A stretch of 64,000 bases of DNA. Source: Thalassotalea sp. HSM 43. Lineage in GTDB: Bacteria; Pseudomonadota; Gammaproteobacteria; Enterobacterales; Alteromonadaceae. Positions 39,968 through 49,727 of the stretch are shown here, piece after piece (position 1 is the stretch's first letter; every line of letters begins with the position of its first letter). Both the position numbers and the translations under genes were made by a program. The notes under the pieces were generated by a model. It did no database searches and had not been told where the DNA came from. It saw only the letters and a program-made list of their open reading frames with translations. The DNA lies in assembly GCF_004752005.1 (NCBI RefSeq), contig NZ_CP038493.1:2256302-2320301 (forward strand), read 5' to 3'.

Positions 39968-40882
39968 ATGTCGATGCAACATTTTCTTGCAGATAGTGAT
40001 TTTGATAATGCGCAATTAACCCAGTTAATTACGCAAGCGATTGATATTAAAAATAACTTACCAAAATACCAAAATGCCCTAGCCGGTAAAACCGTTGCTA
40101 TGTTGTTTGAAAAACCATCATTGCGAACTCATGTTAGTTTTGATTTTGGCATTAATAAATTGGGCGGTCATAGCTTATATTTAGGTCAGCAAAATGGCCA
40201 ATTAGGTGAGCGTGAACGGGTCAAAGACGTTGCCAAAAACTTAGCGTGTTGGAGCGATGCCATTGTTGCCCGAGTGTTCAAACAATCGGTGCTCGATGAG
40301 ATGGCGGAGCACGCAGGCATTCCAGTTATCAACGCCTTAAGTGATTTATATCACCCGTGTCAGGCTTTGGCTGATTACATGGCTTTAACCGAAACCTTTG
40401 GTCAACTTAACGGATTAAATCTGTGTTATATCGGTGATGGTAACAATGTCTCAAATTCATTAATGCTGATGGGGCCAGTGCTTGGCGTCAACGTCACGGT
40501 TATTTCGCCGGTTGGTTATGAGCCGTGTGCCAAAATGGTTGATAAAGCGCAAGCCTTGGCAAAGGCCAACGGCAGCACGCTAACCATTACCACTGACATT
40601 AATGCTGCGGCCGAGCAACAAGTGATTTATACCGATACTTGGATATCTATGGGAGATAACACCAAGGTTGAGCAAATACTGCAAACCTTTATGCCATATC
40701 AGGTCAACAAAACCCTGATGGAAAAGGCAGGCGCGAGCGCGTTAATGCATTGCCAGCCTGCACACTTAGAGCAAGAGGTAACCACAGAGGTTTTTGATTC
40801 GGATAAGTCATTGGCTTTCTTACAAGCCGAAAACCGTATGTGGGCACAAAACTCCGTATTGGTTAATTTGTTGGCTGATTAA
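39968..40882 (+). CDS. argF: Ornithine carbamoyltransferase
   Basis: 304 aa, anabolic type. Makes citrulline from ornithine and carbamoyl phosphate. The carbamoyl phosphate loop is FEKPSLRTHVSF (K-P-S-L-R-T rather than the enteric S-T-R-T, a variant seen in short bacterial enzymes), with LYHPCQALADYM and the ornithine/C-terminal loop MHCQPAHLEQEV (usual HCLPA; here HCQPA). Both differences are mild and the enzyme looks intact. It sits between argB and argG. Confidence 0.94.
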   Translation: MSMQHFLADSDFDNAQLTQLITQAIDIKNNLPKYQNALAGKTVAMLFEKPSLRTHVSFDFGINKLGGHSLYLGQQNGQLGERERVKDVAKNLACWSDAIVARVFKQSVLDEMAEHAGIPVINALSDLYHPCQALADYMALTETFGQLNGLNLCYIGDGNNVSNSLMLMGPVLGVNVTVISPVGYEPCAKMVDKAQALAKANGSTLTITTDINAAAEQQVIYTDTWISMGDNTKVEQILQTFMPYQVNKTLMEKAGASALMHCQPAHLEQEVTTEVFDSDKSLAFLQAENRMWAQNSVLVNLLAD

Positions 40883-40933
40883 GCCGAGTTTCAAGATTTT
40901 AGTAAAGAATTTATAGATTTAAGAGTAGATATT

Positions 40934-42148
40934 ATGAGTCAAGATATTAAGAAAGTGGTACTGGCCTATTCAGGTGGTTTAGATACATCAGCAATCATTC
41001 CTTGGTTGAAGGAAAACTATAATGGCTGTGAAGTTGTCGCATTTTGTGCCGATGTAGGCCAAGGCGATGAAGAGCTTGAAGGCATTCAAGAAAAGGCCAT
41101 TGCCTCTGGTGCGTCAGAATGTCACGTCGTCGATCTAAAAGAAGAGTTTGTTAAAGATTACATTTATCCGATCGTGAAAACCGGTGCGGTATATGAGGGA
41201 CAATATCTATTGGGTACCTCTATGGCACGTCCGGTGATTGCCAAGGCACATGTTGAAGTCGCACTCAAAGTAGGCGCTGACGCGGTTTGTCATGGTTGTA
41301 CCGGTAAGGGTAATGATCAGGTGCGCTTTGAAGCGTGTTTTGCCGCGCTGGCACCACAACTCAAAGTTATCGCGCCATGGCGTGAATGGGATATGGTTTC
41401 TCGTGAAGACTTGCTTGACTATTTGGATCAGCGCAACATTCCATGTTCGGCGTCATTGACCAAGATTTATAGTCGTGACGCCAATGCGTGGCATATCTCT
41501 CATGAGGGCGGTGAATTAGAAGACCCTTGGTGTGAGCCGTCAAAAGAAGTGTGGACCATGACCACCGATCCTTTGGATGCACCAGATACACCGGAATCTG
41601 TTTTACTTAGTTTTGATAAAGGTGAATTGGTTGCCGTTGACGGTCAAACCATGAGCCCGTATCAATCATTGGTTTATCTAAATGACAAAGCCGGTGCTCA
41701 CGGTGTGGGTCGTGTAGATATCGTTGAAAACCGTCTGGTAGGGATGAAATCTCGTGGTTGTTATGAAACGCCAGGCGGCACCGTATTAATGGCAGCATAC
41801 AAAGGCTTAGAAACCCTTATTCTTGACAAAGAATCACTGAAGTTTCGTGAGTCGGTAGGCTTAGAATTCTCTCATGTTATTTATGATGGTCGTTGGTTTA
41901 CACCATTAGCTCAAGCACAAATGGCGGCATGTCATGCCTTTGCTGAGCAATTAACCGGTGATGTCGTAGTTAAACTGTATAAAGGGCAAGCTGTGGTTAC
42001 TCAGCGTCGTTCGCCAAACAGCTTATACTCAGAAGAGTTTGCCACCTTTGGTGAAGATGATGTTTACGATCAAAAACATGCAGAAGGCTTTATTCGTCTG
42101 TTTAGTTTGTCGAGTCGTATCAAGGCACTGAAAGCTCAGGAGAAATAA
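40934..42148 (+). CDS. argG: Argininosuccinate synthase
   Basis: 404 aa. Joins citrulline and aspartate using ATP. N-terminal PP-loop [18 protein letters not shown], the [12 protein letters not shown] segment, [15 protein letters not shown] and [11 protein letters not shown] are all typical of type 1 ArgG. It ends one base before argH(A). Confidence 0.98.
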   Translation: MSQDIKKVVLAYSGGLDTSAIIPWLKENYNGCEVVAFCADVGQGDEELEGIQEKAIASGASECHVVDLKEEFVKDYIYPIVKTGAVYEGQYLLGTSMARPVIAKAHVEVALKVGADAVCHGCTGKGNDQVRFEACFAALAPQLKVIAPWREWDMVSREDLLDYLDQRNIPCSASLTKIYSRDANAWHISHEGGELEDPWCEPSKEVWTMTTDPLDAPDTPESVLLSFDKGELVAVDGQTMSPYQSLVYLNDKAGAHGVGRVDIVENRLVGMKSRGCYETPGGTVLMAAYKGLETLILDKESLKFRESVGLEFSHVIYDGRWFTPLAQAQMAACHAFAEQLTGDVVVKLYKGQAVVTQRRSPNSLYSEEFATFGEDDVYDQKHAEGFIRLFSLSSRIKALKAQEK

Positions 42149-42149
42149 C

Positions 42150-44036
42150 ATGGCATTATGGGGTGGCCGGTTTAAAGCCGGTAGCAGCGATAAGTTTAAG
42201 GCGTTCAATGATTCCTTACCGTTTGATCATGTCTTAGTACATCAGGATATTCAGGGCTCAATTGGTTGGTCAAAAGCGATCTGCAAAGCAGGTGTGTTGA
42301 CCATTGATGAGCAGCAAAAACTTGAGCAAGCGTTGCTGGATTTAGCCGCGAAAGTCGATAATGGTGAGATCAATTTCGAGCAATCAAATGCCGAAGATAT
42401 TCACAGTTTCGTTGAAAGCGAATTGATTGAAATGATCGGTGATATTGCCCGTAAATTACATACTGGCCGTAGTCGAAATGATCAGGTCAGTACCGATTTA
42501 CGATTATGGGCGCGTGAGCAGGTTGATGAGCTAATTAACATGCTAAATAGTTGTATTGCGCAATTACTGAATCTTGCTGATAACAACAAACAGCATATCT
42601 TGCCCGGCTACACCCATTTGCAACGCGCACAACCGATTCGTTTTGCCCACTGGTGTATGGCCTATGTGGAAATGCTTAAGCGTGATGTGTCGAGATTACA
42701 AGACGCTAGAGTGCGTCTAAATCAATCGCCATTGGGCTGCGCCGCGTTAGCGGGCACCGTTTATGACATTGATCGTTATGAACTGGCGAGTAGTTTGGGC
42801 TTTGATGGTCCATGTATGAATTCCCTTGATGCCGTGTCTGATCGTGACTATGTATTGGAATTATTATTTGCAGCCTCTACCGGTATGATGCATTTATCGC
42901 GATTTGCTGAAGACTTAATTTTCTTCAATTCCGGCGAAGCTAATTTTATTACCCTTGGCGATCAAGTGACCTCAGGCAGTTCATTGATGCCGCAAAAGAA
43001 AAACCCAGATGCATTGGAGTTAATTCGTGGTAAATGTGGTCGTGTTTATGGCTCATTGCAAGGATTATTAGTAACCCTCAAGGGCTTGCCGCTGGCGTAC
43101 AACAAGGACATGCAAGAAGACAAACAAGGCCTATTTGATGCACTTGAACAGTGGTTTTCATGTATAGAAATGTCTTGTGAAGTGGTTAATTCCATTGAAC
43201 TGAATGTTGCTGAATGTCGTCGCGCTGCTCGTGGCGGTTATGCCAATGCAACGGAATTGGCAGACTACCTGGTTGGTAAAGGCGTGCCATTTAGAACCGC
43301 ACATGATATTACCGGTGCGGTCGTGCTTTATGCGATAGGCCAGGGTGAACCGTTAGAAAATCTACGTTTGGATGAGTTTAAACAGTTCTCAAATTTAATC
43401 GAGGAAGACGTTTATCCGATTTTAGAGTTGGAATACCTTGTTGATAAGCGCAATATACTTGGCGGCACCGGCATCGAGCCTGTAAGCAAGATTATTGAGC
43501 AAAATCGTCAACAGCTGGGCAGTACCGAATACACGGTTAGAGACGCCAAATTAACGGATTTACGTTCAATCGGAAAGCTCGTTAATTACTTCTCTGATCG
43601 AGAAGAAAACTTACCTCGCAGTGAAGATGATTTAATTAAATCAATTCGAGACTTTGCTGTCGTTGAAGTGGCGGGCCAAGTGGTCGCGTGTGCGTCACTT
43701 TACATCTACAGTACCGGCTTGGCGGAGATTCGCTCATTAGGCGTGGCCAATAACCACCAAGGAAAGGGCTATGGTAACAAGCTATGTCATTACTTACTGG
43801 ATCGTGCACAACAATTGTCACTGCTTAAAGTGTTTGTGTTAACACGCAAGCCAGGTTTTTTTGAAAAGCTTGATTTCAAAATGAGCGATAAAGCCAGCTT
43901 GCCAGAAAAAGTGATGAAAGATTGTGAGATTTGTCCGAAGAAAGATTGCTGTGATGAAGTCGCGTTAAAATATGACTTGAACGAACATCACACCATGCCG
44001 CAAATGTTGGGCTCCATTGAAGTTGCCGAAGTCTGA
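42150..44036 (+). CDS. argH: Argininosuccinate lyase fused to N-acetylglutamate synthase GNAT domain
   Basis: 628 aa, about 165 longer than plain ArgH. Residues 1-460 are a complete lyase ([20 protein letters not shown], and signature [12 protein letters not shown]). From about 465 a GNAT acetyltransferase domain follows ([20 protein letters not shown]; acetyl-CoA loop [17 protein letters not shown]; tail [15 protein letters not shown]) closely like the C-terminal half of ArgA. Thus one protein performs the last step and the first step of arginine synthesis, the argH(A) form known in Vibrio, Moritella and relatives. No separate argA lies in the window. Confidence 0.96.
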   Translation: MALWGGRFKAGSSDKFKAFNDSLPFDHVLVHQDIQGSIGWSKAICKAGVLTIDEQQKLEQALLDLAAKVDNGEINFEQSNAEDIHSFVESELIEMIGDIARKLHTGRSRNDQVSTDLRLWAREQVDELINMLNSCIAQLLNLADNNKQHILPGYTHLQRAQPIRFAHWCMAYVEMLKRDVSRLQDARVRLNQSPLGCAALAGTVYDIDRYELASSLGFDGPCMNSLDAVSDRDYVLELLFAASTGMMHLSRFAEDLIFFNSGEANFITLGDQVTSGSSLMPQKKNPDALELIRGKCGRVYGSLQGLLVTLKGLPLAYNKDMQEDKQGLFDALEQWFSCIEMSCEVVNSIELNVAECRRAARGGYANATELADYLVGKGVPFRTAHDITGAVVLYAIGQGEPLENLRLDEFKQFSNLIEEDVYPILELEYLVDKRNILGGTGIEPVSKIIEQNRQQLGSTEYTVRDAKLTDLRSIGKLVNYFSDREENLPRSEDDLIKSIRDFAVVEVAGQVVACASLYIYSTGLAEIRSLGVANNHQGKGYGNKLCHYLLDRAQQLSLLKVFVLTRKPGFFEKLDFKMSDKASLPEKVMKDCEICPKKDCCDEVALKYDLNEHHTMPQMLGSIEVAEV

Positions 44037-44052
44037 TTGCTAACAGCGCATT

Positions 44053-44080
44053 AAAAAAAGGCCCGTTTGGGCCTTTTTTG
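44053..44080. terminator. Bidirectional rho-independent terminator after argH
   Basis: Eleven-base arms (AAAAAAGGCCC at 44054-44064 with GGGCCTTTTTT at 44069-44079), GTTT loop, 18 bases after the argH stop. It has A and T tracts on both sides and lies between convergent argH and mrcA. Confidence 0.92.
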
Positions 44081-44109
44081 TTTTTATAGTGGCTGTTGCG
44101 ACTTAACGC

Positions 44110-44161
44110 CTTTATTTAACGTCTTTATTTAATGTCTTTATTTAACGTCTTTAGTTGATGA
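44110..44161. repeat. 13-bp tandem repeat, four units
   Basis: CTTTATTTAACGT (44110-44122), CTTTATTTAATGT (44123-44135), CTTTATTTAACGT (44136-44148) and a decayed CTTTAGTTGATGA (44149-44161). It lies in the 159-base gap between argH and mrcA. Not coding; probably a slippage-prone short repeat without known function. Confidence 0.85.
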
Positions 44162-44195
44162 TTAGCAGCACACATCCGCAAGCAAGTGTTTGTGC

Positions 44196-46808
44196 TTAAA
44201 AGATTTCTTCATCTTCTTCACGAGCCTTTTCGTTTTCTAGAATATCTTCCACATTGTCTTCATCTACCCATTCGGTTGGCTCGGTGCCTTGAATAAAGTA
44301 TTCAAAAGTCGAACTCGAATCACTTTTATTGGTGCGCTTACCGGTTTCTTTGTCGATGCGAATCGAAACAATATTATCCGGCTGTTTAAATGGCGCGTAT
44401 GGGAACTCATTTAGAGCAATATTCATAAACGAAATCCACGCCGGTTGCGCCGCATTGGCGCCAGCTTCGCCGCCTGCGGTTTGGTTACGACCTAGGTTTG
44501 CATTGACATTGGTGCGACCCAAGTTGCGACTTGGATCATCGAAGCCAATCCAGCTGCTCGCAACCAGATGACGACTAAAGCCAGTAAACCAAGCGTCTTT
44601 TGATTCATTGGTGGTGCCGGTTTTACCAGCCAAATCACGACGTTCAAGTGCTTTAGCGCGCCAACCTGTGCCCATCCAACCTGTGCCTTCTGACCAGTTG
44701 CCGCCACCGCCCCAAATGACGCTATTCATCGCTTCTGTGACTAAAAAGGCATTTTCACGACTTAAGATGCGCGGTGCAATTGGTTGGGTTAATAATTCAA
44801 CGTCAAGTTCATCACTTGCATCAAAACTATTAGCATATTCTTGTTGCGCTTGTTCGCACTCATAGCAAGCAACGTTAGGCTCTGCTTGATAAATAACCTC
44901 ACCACTGGCGTCTTCTATGCGATCGACAATATAAGGTTCGACTAAATAACCTTCATTGGCAAAAGCGGCGTAGCCGGTCACTACTTGCAGTGGCGTCATG
45001 ACTGCTGAGCCTAAAGCAATAGACTCATTTTTAGGCAGTGATTCTTTCTCAAAACCAAATTTTGTTAAATGCTCAATTAAGGTGCTTAACTTCATCCCGC
45101 GTAATAGTCGAATGGACATCACGTTTTTCGATTTTGCTAGACCGGTACGGACTCGCAAAGGACCTTCATAAACCGCAGGTGAATTTTTTGGTCGCCAAGC
45201 AAAACCTGAGCGTTTATCCCATTGATTGATTGGCGCATCGTTAACAATAGAGGCGAGGGTATAACCATTTTCCAATGCCGCCGAATAAACAAAGGGTTTT
45301 ATATTTGAGCCGACCTGACGATTTGCCTGAGTAATACGGTTAAATTGGCTTTGTCTAAAACTAAAGCCACCAACACTGGCTAAGATAGCGCCATTGTCTG
45401 GCGAAATGGCCACGATGCCACCGGATACATCCGGCATTTGTGCTAGCTGCCATTGTTGCTCTGCAGCAGGGCGGATATACACCATGTCGCCGGCGCTAAC
45501 AATTTCTTGTGCAAGTTTTGGCGCTTTACCTTGGATTTTGTCATCGATATACCAACGCGCCCACTTTAAGCCATCCCATGGGATATCGATGATCTCACCC
45601 TGTTCATCGATTACTTTAGCCGCCTGCTCAGCAATTTCTATGACTACCGCAGGCTGCAAATCATTATAGGATTTAACTTCTTGCAATTGTGTAACGATGT
45701 CTTGTTGCTCTGGAGCTTGAGTCGGTAACTCAGCAAAACTGTCGGTTAAGGTGTCTAACTGCTCATCATTGACAAACGTTTGGTATTGGCTGAGTACCTT
45801 TTGCTGGTCTTGCTCAGATAACCACAAGCGCTGAATAGGGCCACGGTAACCATGACGTTGATCATAGGCATAAACGTTATTTACCACCGCTTGCTTCGCT
45901 GCGTTTTGCAAATCCGCTTTAACCGTAGTGTAAACTTTTAGACCTTTACCATAGGCAAATTCTTTACCATACAGCTCGAGTACTTTTTTATTGGTTTGTT
46001 CTGCGACATACGGCGCACTGACTTCAATTCTTACACCGTGGCGTTTAGTACGAATTTCTTCATTATTGGCTTGCTCATATTCTTCTTCGCTAATATAGCC
46101 ACTGACTAACATACGCTGCAGTACTGTGGTACGGCGAAATTTAGCTCGTTCTGGTGAACTGATAGGGTTATAGGTCGTTGGTGCTTTAGGCAGACCAGCG
46201 ATAACGGCTATTTCGCCCAAGGTCAATTCGTGCAAATCTTTACCGTAATAAACCTGCGCCGCCGCACCGACACCAAATGCACGATGACTCAACTCAATTT
46301 TATTAAGATACAGTTCGAGAATTTCATCTTTGGTTAATAGCTTTTCCATATGCAAAGAAATAAAAATTTCTCGTACTTTACGAACAATGGTTTGTTCGCG
46401 AGTTAAGAAGAAATTTCGCGCCGTTTGCATGGTTATGGTACTGGCACCGCCTTCGATTTCACCGCCGGTTATTTTACTTTTGATAAGCAACACCACAGCA
46501 CGGGTCATGCCGATTGGATCGACACCAAAATGTTCATAAAAACGATTGTCTTCGGTGGCTAAAACCGCTTCAATAAGTTTTGGCGGCATATCTTTTAGCT
46601 TGACTGGAATTCGACGTTTTGTACCATATTGCGAGATCAGTTTTCCTTCACTCGAATAGATCTGCATGGGAATTTGTAATTGAATGTCTTTTAAAACGTC
46701 GACGCTCGGCAAATCGTCTTTCATATACCAATAAAAAACGCCGATGGTAAGGATTCCAAGTAGGGCAATAGCAAAAGAAAATTGTACTAACCGCTTGATA
46801 ATGTTCAC
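44196..46808 (-). CDS. mrcA: Penicillin-binding protein 1A
   Basis: 870 aa bifunctional peptidoglycan synthase. One N-terminal signal-anchor helix, glycosyltransferase (GT51) domain with ATEDNRFYEHFGVDPIG and GASTITMQTARNFFL, an OB-like insertion in the middle, and the transpeptidase domain with the active serine in QVGSNIKPFVYS, SKN in LAKSKNVMS and KTGTTNE. The C-terminal tail is very acidic (DEDNVEDILENEKAREEDEEIF). It is divergent from pilM, the standard mrcA/pilMNOPQ arrangement. Confidence 0.97.
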   Translation of the reverse strand: MNIIKRLVQFSFAIALLGILTIGVFYWYMKDDLPSVDVLKDIQLQIPMQIYSSEGKLISQYGTKRRIPVKLKDMPPKLIEAVLATEDNRFYEHFGVDPIGMTRAVVLLIKSKITGGEIEGGASTITMQTARNFFLTREQTIVRKVREIFISLHMEKLLTKDEILELYLNKIELSHRAFGVGAAAQVYYGKDLHELTLGEIAVIAGLPKAPTTYNPISSPERAKFRRTTVLQRMLVSGYISEEEYEQANNEEIRTKRHGVRIEVSAPYVAEQTNKKVLELYGKEFAYGKGLKVYTTVKADLQNAAKQAVVNNVYAYDQRHGYRGPIQRLWLSEQDQQKVLSQYQTFVNDEQLDTLTDSFAELPTQAPEQQDIVTQLQEVKSYNDLQPAVVIEIAEQAAKVIDEQGEIIDIPWDGLKWARWYIDDKIQGKAPKLAQEIVSAGDMVYIRPAAEQQWQLAQMPDVSGGIVAISPDNGAILASVGGFSFRQSQFNRITQANRQVGSNIKPFVYSAALENGYTLASIVNDAPINQWDKRSGFAWRPKNSPAVYEGPLRVRTGLAKSKNVMSIRLLRGMKLSTLIEHLTKFGFEKESLPKNESIALGSAVMTPLQVVTGYAAFANEGYLVEPYIVDRIEDASGEVIYQAEPNVACYECEQAQQEYANSFDASDELDVELLTQPIAPRILSRENAFLVTEAMNSVIWGGGGNWSEGTGWMGTGWRAKALERRDLAGKTGTTNESKDAWFTGFSRHLVASSWIGFDDPSRNLGRTNVNANLGRNQTAGGEAGANAAQPAWISFMNIALNEFPYAPFKQPDNIVSIRIDKETGKRTNKSDSSSTFEYFIQGTEPTEWVDEDNVEDILENEKAREEDEEIF

Positions 46809-46937
46809 AAAAATACTGCCAATATAAAAAATCTAAAAATAATATTACCAGTATATATCGATTAAAGCTGTAATAAATGTATTTTTAACGATAATATGCT
46901 TTAATAGACAAAAAATAATAATAATTCACGGGAAGAT

Positions 46938-48017
46938 ATGCTTAGTAAGTTATGGAATAAAAGCGCTGCTAAAATGGTCGGGATCGATATCGGTTCTCAT
47001 TCCGCCAAGGCTGTTCTTATCGGTGAAGGCAAAGATGGCTATCAACTTGAAGCTTTCGCTGTTGAACCAATTCCAAAAGGTGCCGTTGTCGATCGTAAGA
47101 TCCAAGACATCGAGGCCGTTGGCGCTGTCATTCGCAAAATTCGTAAAAAAGTCCTTTCGTCTGTGCAAGATGCCGCAGTCGCAATCTCCGGTTCTACCGT
47201 TATTACCAAAATTATTTATATGGATGTGGCTCTCAATGATGACGAACTTGCCAGTCAAATTGAGATTGAAGCCGATAGCTTAATTCCATATCCGCTTGAC
47301 GAAGTTAGTCTTGATTTCGAAAAGCTTGATGTTAACGAGTCAGACCCAAGCAAGGTGAACGTTCTCTTAAGTGCCGCTCGAACGGAAACCGTTGAAGCAC
47401 GAGTTGCAGCACTCGATACCGGTGGTTTTCAAACCAAAGTTGTTGACGTCGAATCTTATGCCTTGAGCCGTGCAGCTGATTTATGCATGCCGGCCTTACC
47501 TGAAGATGCAAGTGATAAAGTCGTCGCATTTATCGATATCGGCGCGACAATGACATTGTTTACGGTCAATGAAACCGAGTCGAATATATACAGTCGAGAC
47601 CAATTGTTTGGTTCAGAGCAATATACTCGCTCTATTGTGTCTTATTACAATAAAACCTTTGAAGACGCTGAACGAGAAAAGCTAACCGGCGAATTACCGC
47701 CGACATACACTTTTGAGGTTTTGGCACCATTTCAAACCACCCTTATTCAGCAAATTCGTCGTGCGATTCAGATGTATTTGACTTTTAGTGGCAAAGATAA
47801 ACTCGATTATCTGGTCATTTCTGGTGGTACCGCCGCACTGGAAAGCATTCAAGAACTATTATCTGCTGAACTTGGCATTCACACCATTATTGCTAACCCA
47901 TTTAAAGATATGATGGTCGGTGAGCAAATTAATGAAGAAGAGCTTTCTAAGGTTGCACCTCAATTGATGGTTGCAACAGGTCTTGCTATAAGGAGTTTTT
48001 CCCCATGCCACATATAA
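46938..48017 (+). CDS. pilM: Type IV pilus assembly protein PilM
   Basis: 359 aa, cytoplasmic actin-like ATP-binding protein. Couples the inner-membrane PilN/PilO complex to the pilus motor. N-terminal MVGIDIGSHSAKAVLIG is the phosphate-1 motif and FIDIGATMTLFTVNE the second phosphate motif; the interdomain LVISGGTAALESIQ is conserved. The 3' end overlaps pilN by 13 bases, starting the operon pilMNOPQ. Confidence 0.97.
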   Translation: MLSKLWNKSAAKMVGIDIGSHSAKAVLIGEGKDGYQLEAFAVEPIPKGAVVDRKIQDIEAVGAVIRKIRKKVLSSVQDAAVAISGSTVITKIIYMDVALNDDELASQIEIEADSLIPYPLDEVSLDFEKLDVNESDPSKVNVLLSAARTETVEARVAALDTGGFQTKVVDVESYALSRAADLCMPALPEDASDKVVAFIDIGATMTLFTVNETESNIYSRDQLFGSEQYTRSIVSYYNKTFEDAEREKLTGELPPTYTFEVLAPFQTTLIQQIRRAIQMYLTFSGKDKLDYLVISGGTAALESIQELLSAELGIHTIIANPFKDMMVGEQINEEELSKVAPQLMVATGLAIRSFSPCHI

Positions 48018-48583
48018 ATTTACTACCGTGGCGTGAAGAAGCTCAGCGACTACGCCAGCAACAATATTTTTCTCTATTAACCTTTTTAGCTTTGACTAGC
48101 TTTTTGGTTGTTTTCCTCGTGAGCCAGTATTTCCAGGCTAAGATTGACGGCCAACGTGCTCGTAACCAGTTCTTAACCAATGAAATTAAGGTATTGGATG
48201 CGCGAATTGCCGAGATCAAAACCCTAGAGCAGAAAAAGAAAGACTTGATTCAACGGATGAAGTTAATCGAACAACTACAGAAAAGTCGTAACGTCGGTAC
48301 CCAAGTTCTCGATGAAATCGCCAAAGTTGTGCCACCTGGTGTGTATCTCACGAAATTAACCAAGCAAGATAACCAATTATTGCTGCAGGGTAAAAGTGAG
48401 TCGAATAACCACTTAGCGAATATGATTCGTGAGGTACAAAGCTCAACCTTATTGGCTGATGCTGAGCTGGAATCGATTACCAATAGCGGCAAGTCAGAGA
48501 AGTTATTAAGTGACTTTAAAATGACCTTACGTATCCAAGGCCTGCTAGATGAACAAGCGCTTATTAACGCAGGAGGTCGCTAA
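48005..48583 (+). CDS. pilN: Type IV pilus assembly protein PilN
   Basis: 192 aa bitopic inner-membrane protein. Starts with the PilN motif INLLPWREEAQRLRQQ that inserts into PilM, followed by one transmembrane helix (SLLTFLALTSFLVVFLVSQYF), a coiled coil and a periplasmic ferredoxin-like domain. Forms the alignment complex with PilO. It overlaps pilM by 13 bases and pilO by 1. Confidence 0.97.
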   Translation: MPHINLLPWREEAQRLRQQQYFSLLTFLALTSFLVVFLVSQYFQAKIDGQRARNQFLTNEIKVLDARIAEIKTLEQKKKDLIQRMKLIEQLQKSRNVGTQVLDEIAKVVPPGVYLTKLTKQDNQLLLQGKSESNNHLANMIREVQSSTLLADAELESITNSGKSEKLLSDFKMTLRIQGLLDEQALINAGGR

Positions 48584-49182
48584 TGAAAAATATTGATTTA
48601 TCAGAGTTAAATGACTTAGACCTCAATAATATCGGTCAATGGCCGGTAGTGGCGAAAACGATTTTAGCCATAGTTGTTGTGGCCTTTGTTTCTTACTTGG
48701 TTTACTACGTGTTGGTCAGTGACAAGATCACTACCTTAGAGCAAGAGATTGCTCGCGAAGTAAAACTGAAAACCGATTACGAAGCAAAGTATTACGTTTC
48801 AGCCAACCTCGAGTTGTTCCGAGAGCAAATGGAAGAGGCAGAAGAGTTGTTTGCTAAGCAAATTAAACGCCTCCCAGAGAGCCATGAAACACCGGGTTTG
48901 CTTGACGATATTACCTTTGTTGGAACAACGTCTCGACTGGAATTTAAAAAGCTAAATTGGCAGCCTGAAATTCAGCAAAAGTTTTATGTGGAATTACCGA
49001 TTCAAGTGCAGGTTACCGGTTCATATCATGACTTCGGTGAGTTCGTAAGTAAGATATCAGGCTTACCACGAATCGTTACCTTGCATGACTTTTCTATTGC
49101 TGGCACCAAGGCCGGTATGGATGGTGAGTTAACGCTGACATTACAGGCTAAAACCTACAAATATCGGGAGGCAGGAAAATAA
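48583..49182 (+). CDS. pilO: Type IV pilus assembly protein PilO
   Basis: 199 aa: short cytoplasmic start with the LNDLDLNNIGQWP motif, one membrane helix (TILAIVVVAFVSYLVYYVL), coiled coil and periplasmic domain (PGLLDDITFVGTTSRLEFKKL). It partners PilN and contacts PilP. It overlaps both neighbours by one base. Confidence 0.97.
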   Translation: MKNIDLSELNDLDLNNIGQWPVVAKTILAIVVVAFVSYLVYYVLVSDKITTLEQEIAREVKLKTDYEAKYYVSANLELFREQMEEAEELFAKQIKRLPESHETPGLLDDITFVGTTSRLEFKKLNWQPEIQQKFYVELPIQVQVTGSYHDFGEFVSKISGLPRIVTLHDFSIAGTKAGMDGELTLTLQAKTYKYREAGK

Positions 49183-49727
49183 TGCGTTTGTCTAAACCGT
49201 TACTCGGAATATTACCGATATTTTTGCTAACTGCTTGTTTTGATGATAAAACAGATCTACACGCACATATTGAAAAAGTAAAAGCATCTACTCCAAATCG
49301 TATTGAGCCGATGCCAGCCGTTACCGAATTTAATCATTTTGATTACTCGGCATTTGCGCTGCGCAGCCCGTTTGTGGCGCCTAAGCCTGAAGCGATGACA
49401 GAGAAGTTGCAACAAATGTCCGATTGTTTACATCCGGATCCTCGCCGTCGCAAGCAACCTTTAGAAAAGTTTGCATTGGAAAGTATGAGCATGCGTGGCA
49501 CACTAGGGGAAGAGGGAATAATTTGGGCACTAATACAAGCCGGTGATACTACCTTACATAGGGTATCTATTGGCAGTTATATGGGCCTTTACAATGGTCG
49601 AATTACCAGCGTTGGCGATGAAGAGATTATCATCGTTGAATTAATTCCCGACGGCGCAGGCTGTTGGGTAGAACGTGAAACAACTGTTGCCATGGTTGAT
49701 TCGGATCTAGAGGGGCAAAGGAATTAA
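49182..49727 (+). CDS. pilP: Type IV pilus lipoprotein PilP
   Basis: 181 aa lipoprotein (lipobox around LLTAC, Cys19). It links the PilN/O complex to the secretin PilQ. The typical YSAFALRSPF motif and the C-terminal beta-sandwich (LRGTLG-like MRGTLGEEGIIWALIQ, VSIGSYMGLYNGRI) are present. It overlaps the pilO stop and the pilQ start by one base. Confidence 0.96.
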   Translation: MRLSKPLLGILPIFLLTACFDDKTDLHAHIEKVKASTPNRIEPMPAVTEFNHFDYSAFALRSPFVAPKPEAMTEKLQQMSDCLHPDPRRRKQPLEKFALESMSMRGTLGEEGIIWALIQAGDTTLHRVSIGSYMGLYNGRITSVGDEEIIIVELIPDGAGCWVERETTVAMVDSDLEGQRN

